From positions 1 through 5,304 of the forward strand of contig JALOPT010000125.1 of the NCBI GenBank assembly GCA_025453715.1: 5,304 nt of DNA, in the 5' to 3' direction. Positions within the stretch are counted from its first letter, which is position 1. The number at the start of each line of letters is the position of its first letter. The position numbers were made by a program, and so were the translations under genes. Source of the DNA: Methanoregulaceae archaeon (GTDB taxonomy: Archaea; Halobacteriota; Methanomicrobia; Methanomicrobiales; Methanospirillaceae). The notes beneath the pieces are model-generated. The model saw only the letters and a program-made list of their open reading frames with translations, did not search any database and was not told where the DNA came from. Shown piece after piece: positions 4,217 to 5,304 of this stretch.

Positions 4217-5304
4217 ATGCAGGTGAACGCAGACCTCCACATCCATTCCCGCTTTTCAATGGCGACCTCCCCGGGAATGATCCCGGGGAGCATCGTCAAT
4301 GCCTGTGTGACGAAAGGGATCTCAGTCCTTGGCAGCGGCGACGCACTCCACCCGGAATGGCAGATACTCTGGTCCGAACACCTGGATAACGATGCGGGAG
4401 TCCTTGTCATCCCGACGTCTGAGGTTGAGGACCAGGACAGGGTCCACCACCTTATCATCATGGAAGATTTTTCAGGATTTTCTGAACTCCGTTCGATGCT
4501 CGTCCCGTTCAGCAGGGATATCCTGAGCGGGGGAAGACCGCATGTCCGGCTTTCCGGCAACCGGATTGCGGAAATGGTCCATCAACTCGGGGGGATGATC
4601 GGCCCTGCCCATGCATTCACCCCGTGGACTTCGCTGTATGCATATTTTGACCATGTAAATGAATGTTACAACGGGGAAACCGTTGACTTTCTTGAACTGG
4701 GGCTCTCTGCCGACACCTCCTATGGGGCAGCAATTCCGGAACTTTCCCAGGTCCCCTTCCTCACGAATTCCGATGCACACAGCCCTGACCCTGCAAAATT
4801 CGGGCGTGAGTTCACAAGGCTGTCCATACACAGGTGTACGGTCAGGGGGGTATTTTCAGCAATAAAGAAAGGAAATATCGAGATGAATGTAGGGTTTTTC
4901 CCTGAGGAGGGGAAGTACAACCGCACCGCCTGTACCCGGTGCTACGAACAGTACACTCCCGGACAGGCAGGAAAGTTACAGTGGCGGTGCCCGAAAGACC
5001 GCGGTCTGATCAAAAAAGGGGTCCGTGACAGGGCACTTGAGCTCTCCACCGGAACGCCTGGAAAGCGGCCTCCCTACCTCCATATGATACCACTCGGTGA
5101 GATAATCCGGAAAACCAGGAATGTTACATCAACGAACACGAAACAGTGCCTCCAGGTATATTCACGGCTCATTTCGGCATTTGAAAACGAGATTGCAATC
5201 CTGACAACAACACCAGTACAGGAAATAATGGAAGTTGACAGTGCAACTGCCGGTGCAATTGATGCACTCCGTAATAACAGGATTTCCCTTCAGCCCGGAG
5301 GTGG
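4217..5304 (+). CDS. Endonuclease Q family PHP-domain nuclease (3' truncated by window)
   Basis: The frame is open from ATG 4217 to the window end: 362 residues, probably missing only a short C-terminus. The PHP metal-site motifs appear in order: D6-L-H8-I-H10-S, G41-D42-A-L-H45, S68-E69, H77-H78, P130-A-H132, and N184-S-D186-A-H188. A zinc-knuckle-like region follows (Cys239, Cys242, Cys258), then the family signature L-I-K-K-G-V-R-D-R (264-272) and RPPYLHMIPLGEII (284-297). Characterised EndoQ enzymes cut DNA 5' of deaminated bases such as uracil and hypoxanthine, and at abasic sites; that activity here is inferred from family. Where a fourth zinc Cys is expected (C-P-K-x), residue 261 is Asp. 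ATG 4217 has AGGTG 13 nt upstream, rather distant; GTG 4223 is the alternative. It is divergent from the lamin-tail gene. Confidence 0.9.
   Translation, partial: MQVNADLHIHSRFSMATSPGMIPGSIVNACVTKGISVLGSGDALHPEWQILWSEHLDNDAGVLVIPTSEVEDQDRVHHLIIMEDFSGFSELRSMLVPFSRDILSGGRPHVRLSGNRIAEMVHQLGGMIGPAHAFTPWTSLYAYFDHVNECYNGETVDFLELGLSADTSYGAAIPELSQVPFLTNSDAHSPDPAKFGREFTRLSIHRCTVRGVFSAIKKGNIEMNVGFFPEEGKYNRTACTRCYEQYTPGQAGKLQWRCPKDRGLIKKGVRDRALELSTGTPGKRPPYLHMIPLGEIIRKTRNVTSTNTKQCLQVYSRLISAFENEIAILTTTPVQEIMEVDSATAGAIDALRNNRISLQPGG

Noticed and set aside
4198..4225. GCAGGTG occurring twice near the nuclease start
   Set aside because: The copies are short; one serves as the probable ribosome-binding site and the other is coding sequence around residues 2-3, so a chance repeat is sufficient.
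4186..4560. Open frame of 124 codons on the - strand
   Set aside because: It covers the PHP metal-binding motifs of the nuclease gene on the other strand and has no domain signature of its own.

Overview
The window comes from a methanogenic archaeon, most likely a member of the Methanomicrobiales close to Methanoregula or its relatives; the genus is an inference from protein character and moderate GC content. The archaeal assignment itself is firm: eL42 (L44e), eS27 (S27e), aIF2-alpha, Nop10 and GINS proteins are encoded in one tight array, and ribosome-binding sites match GGAGGTGAT.

Bases 1-2961 (+ strand) hold the widely conserved archaeal replication/translation cluster, in the order primase small subunit (3' end only), GINS (Gins51 type), eL42, eS27, aIF2-alpha, Nop10 and a PAC2-family protein. 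Gaps are at most 38 nt and the last junctions overlap (ATGA between aIF2-alpha and Nop10; 13 nt between Nop10 and PAC2), so co-transcription and translational coupling are likely. The products serve replication initiation and fork progression (PriS, GINS), ribosome structure (eL42, eS27), initiator-tRNA delivery (aIF2-alpha), H/ACA-guided pseudouridylation (Nop10) and possibly proteasome assembly (PAC2). The only gap wide enough for an internal promoter precedes eL42.

Bases 2962-3075 are a convergent terminator region with an imperfect hairpin, T-tracts for both strands and a tandem 8-bp repeat. Bases 3076-3963 (- strand) encode an exported protein: signal peptide, two copies of an unrecognised DDSSW module of about 29 residues, a Thr/Pro-rich stretch and a C-terminal lamin-tail-like domain. 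It begins at a TTG codon placed by a strong ribosome-binding site.

Bases 3964-4216 form a divergent intergenic region with TATA-like elements, a 9-bp inverted repeat and a 10-bp palindrome. From 4217 to the window end (+ strand) lies most of an endonuclease Q-family PHP-domain DNA repair nuclease, truncated by the window edge.

No new multi-gene system is evident. The least explained items are the duplicated module in the exported protein, the symmetric elements in the divergent promoter region, and the replacement of one zinc-ligand cysteine by aspartate in both Nop10 and the EndoQ-like protein.
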